Positions 62,086 through 64,000 of a DNA stretch of 64,000 nucleotides are shown piece by piece. How positions within the stretch are numbered: position 1 is the first letter of the stretch; every line of letters starts with the position of its first letter. Source of the stretch: Aquila chrysaetos chrysaetos (taxonomy: Eukaryota > Chordata > Aves > Accipitriformes > Accipitridae); NCBI RefSeq assembly GCF_900496995.4, contig NC_044027.1, forward strand, positions 13,602,743 to 13,666,742. Reading direction: 5' to 3'. A program made the position numbers and the translations under genes. The notes beneath the pieces are model-generated. The model was not told the DNA's origin. It saw only the letters and a program-made list of their open reading frames with translations, and searched no databases.

Positions 62086-63056
62086 TGGGGAACAGTCTTT
62101 TACTTGGATTCCGGACTGCAGGGGCGAAACCTGCCTTTGCCAGCATGAGTACTTCAGCAGTGAGCTGTGAAACATGTCACTGTGCTCCAGAGCAAACGAA
62201 ACCCTCGCACTTGGGATTTGAGCAACCCCCCTTTGGAGTGGGCAGCACTAGTAGGCTAACACCCAAGACAAACTACACCCCAGCACGTACCTATTGCTGC
62301 AGTTGCACCAGGCAACATCAGCCAAAATGGTGAGTTCGGGGGGGCTCTGAGCTGTTCTCTCCAAGGATTCTTGGGCAAGGCATCCAGTTTTGCTCCTCAG
62401 GACAGCACAGACAGTCTTTCTTGGAAAGAGGTAGCTTATGAGGGAAAGGATCTGCAGTGGTGACAAGGTGAGACTTGGATCTCCTCCATGGAAAAACTCT
62501 TCCCCACAGTGAGCTCTCAGCACTCACTGAGCCACGGGGTTTCCACTGCCGCAGCCAAACACCCGCCTCGTGCCACCAGCAAAGGCCCCGCCAGCCCCAC
62601 CAGGACCTGCCCCAACAGGGAACCTGGGTTTCACCTCAAACACAACCCAGATCGATCAAGCCATGCCGCTGCCCCGAGTGGGTGCCATGCTGGGTGATGG
62701 CCATGTGGCGACATGTTCCCCTTATCACAGCCAGACACAGGGGGGCTTCTGTCCTGAATTGGGGTTGAAGAAACTGGAAAATAAGGAGGAAAGAGACCTG
62801 CCCAGTGGCTCTGGCACAAAGTTGTTCCAAGAGCCAGGCTATAATCCTTGCTGCTTGGCTTGGACCCACACCCTGGCAGGACCCCTGATTCCAGTCCCTG
62901 ATCCTTGATCAGCTGCTGGCTCCCAATGCAGAACAGAAATACCAGGCTTGCCTCAAACTGCATGAAGGGTAGGCACAGAGACTGCAGTCAAGGCAACAGG
63001 CTGAGAACATCGCCCACAACCCGAGGAGAGCATCGGGGAGCGGCGCAGGGCTGTAC
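62086..63056. other. Interval between TOR2A end and TTC16-like exons
   Basis: Would be expected to hold the 3' end of the minus-strand TTC16-like gene. A minus-strand acceptor-like site near 62970 opens a frame (FEASLVFLFCIG…) running to 62631, but it has no TPR or other domain and I do not assign it. Confidence 0.4.
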
Positions 63057-63445
63057 CTTGCCATCTGCAGGGTCGAGCCATGGATGCTGACTTAGGGCAG
63101 CATCCTCCCTCGCACTCTCCACCCTCCTCAGGCATAGGTGGACCCTGGCCCGGCACAGGTAGTACAGCGGTTTCTGGGGCTTGTGCTCAACAGCCATGGA
63201 GAATTGAGCTTCTGCCTGCCAGTACTGCCTGCGAGGGGACAGGAGTGAGCACACTCTGCAGCCTGGCTCACCACCAGCCCTGGGGCAGACTGCACCAGCC
63301 CACCCGCTCACCTCACCACCAAGTCCTGCTGTCCCTGCTCATGTAGTGCCGCTGCAACCCATCTCCGCACAAGGTGGGCTCAGCTCCAGCACCTGCTGGT
63401 AATCCGCTAGTGCGTAGGCCAGCTCCCCCAGGCAAAGGAAGCAGT
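63057..63445 (-). CDS. TTC16: TPR-repeat protein, probable TTC16, partial
   Basis: Two minus-strand exons with tetratricopeptide character. Exon 63445-63312 reads CFLCLGELAYALADYQQVLELSP and then, after a one-base frame break near 63371-63377, VRRWVAAALHEQGQQDLVV. Exon 63228-63057 reads QYWQAEAQFSMAVEHKPQ, then KPLYYLCRARVHLCLRRVES, then AREDAALSQHPWLDPADGK before a GTACAG donor. Joining phases fit (AG + G = Arg) if one base of CCACCTTG is removed. Helix A/B spacing is that of TPRs. Identity as TTC16 rests mainly on synteny, since human TTC16 is tail-to-tail with TOR2A. The gene could also be decaying; more exons must lie beyond the right edge. Confidence 0.55.
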
Positions 63446-64000
63446 CTGCAGCGAGGCAGCATCAGCGTCTCAGTTAAATGAGAGCTGCTGGGGGTTGGCT
63501 GCCACCCCCGGGCTTTGTCTGGAGCTCTCCGTGCCAGTGGGAAACACGCACGGCGCATGTCCAGCCACCCCAGCCACAAAGATTTCAGCATCATTAGCCA
63601 AAAGCTCTGAGCTCCACTGGGCAAGAGACGCAGCCCGGTCTGGAACAGAGCAGCCATTCCCAGCCACGGCCCCAGGACAGGCCATGCAGGGAGGGAACCG
63701 AACCACCATCCAGGCTCCTGGTACCTCTCCCCACTGCTGAATCGGTCCAGGCAGGCACAGCTGTGAAGCAGGGTCAGGACCAAAGGACAACCCGGGAGCC
63801 CCACTGACCATTTCAGTCACTGGTCCCTAACACAGGACCCCAGTGCACAGCCTTCCCCTGCACATGCTCAACGCCCAAGTGCAGATGCTGCTGTCTGACA
63901 CCCCAGCCCTCACCCCAGGGACCCCGCTGCAATCCCCAGCCCAGCTGCCTGCCTCCTCTGTTGACATAGAGCCCCTTCTCCCTCCTCTCATCCCACAGAG
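63446..64000 (-). other. Upstream part of TTC16-like gene, exons not resolved
   Basis: A plausible acceptor (CTCTGTTCCAG on minus, ~63644) precedes a frame reading DRAASLAQWSSELLANDAE, and near the right edge a frame reads DERREKGLYVNR. Both could be TPR helices, but donors and phases do not resolve clearly. Confidence 0.3.

Noticed and set aside
62631-62963. Minus-strand frame FEASLVFLFCIG… as the last TTC16 exon
   Set aside because: An acceptor-like site exists, but there is no TPR or conserved content and no clear poly(A) signal. I left it unassigned.

Overview
The window is vertebrate nuclear DNA and almost certainly avian. It holds seven spliced genes with GT-AG introns, CpG-rich promoters and AATAAA-type polyadenylation signals. 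The AK1 protein reads like chicken AK1 as I remember it ([12 protein letters not shown] near the N-terminus, [10 protein letters not shown] in the middle), and a CR1-type LINE 3' end lies in an ENG intron. I cannot name the species. Gene content and order match the human 9q34.11 block TTC16-TOR2A-SH2D3C-CDK9-FPGS-ENG-AK1, read in the opposite direction.

Layout, left to right: AK1 (+, first coding exon off the left edge, 125-2375); a GC-rich gap; ENG (+, 5493-16526, 15 exons); FPGS (-, 17418-22262, 15 exons, tail-to-tail with ENG); CDK9 (-, 24297-30277, 7 exons, 372 aa); SH2D3C (+, 31570-56443, three alternative first exons, head-to-head with CDK9); TOR2A (+, 57381-60683, 5 exons, 318 aa); and TPR-coding exons of a probable TTC16 (-, 63057-63445, running off the right edge and tail-to-tail with TOR2A). 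Exon borders were set by homology to remembered vertebrate proteins, GT/AG sites and phase arithmetic. Every junction closes in phase except four places where one extra base is present (AK1, ENG, FPGS, TTC16).

The genes are not an operon. AK1 handles adenylate energy transfer, ENG is an endothelial BMP9/10 co-receptor, FPGS retains folates in cytosol and mitochondria, CDK9 is the P-TEFb kinase, SH2D3C is an SH2/Cas-binding adaptor, and TOR2A is an ER-lumen AAA+ protein. Their linkage is conserved vertebrate synteny.

Most interesting non-coding material: a GATA/ETS motif cluster in ENG intron 1; ZNF143-type sites at both the CDK9 and TOR2A start regions; four Pumilio elements within 107 bases at the SH2D3C 3' end; a 57-bp (3 x 19) minisatellite abutting an internal SH2D3C promoter; and a ~29-bp, ~1-kb minisatellite in ENG intron 1. 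I found no CRISPR, phage, bacterial-type or evidently novel protein system.
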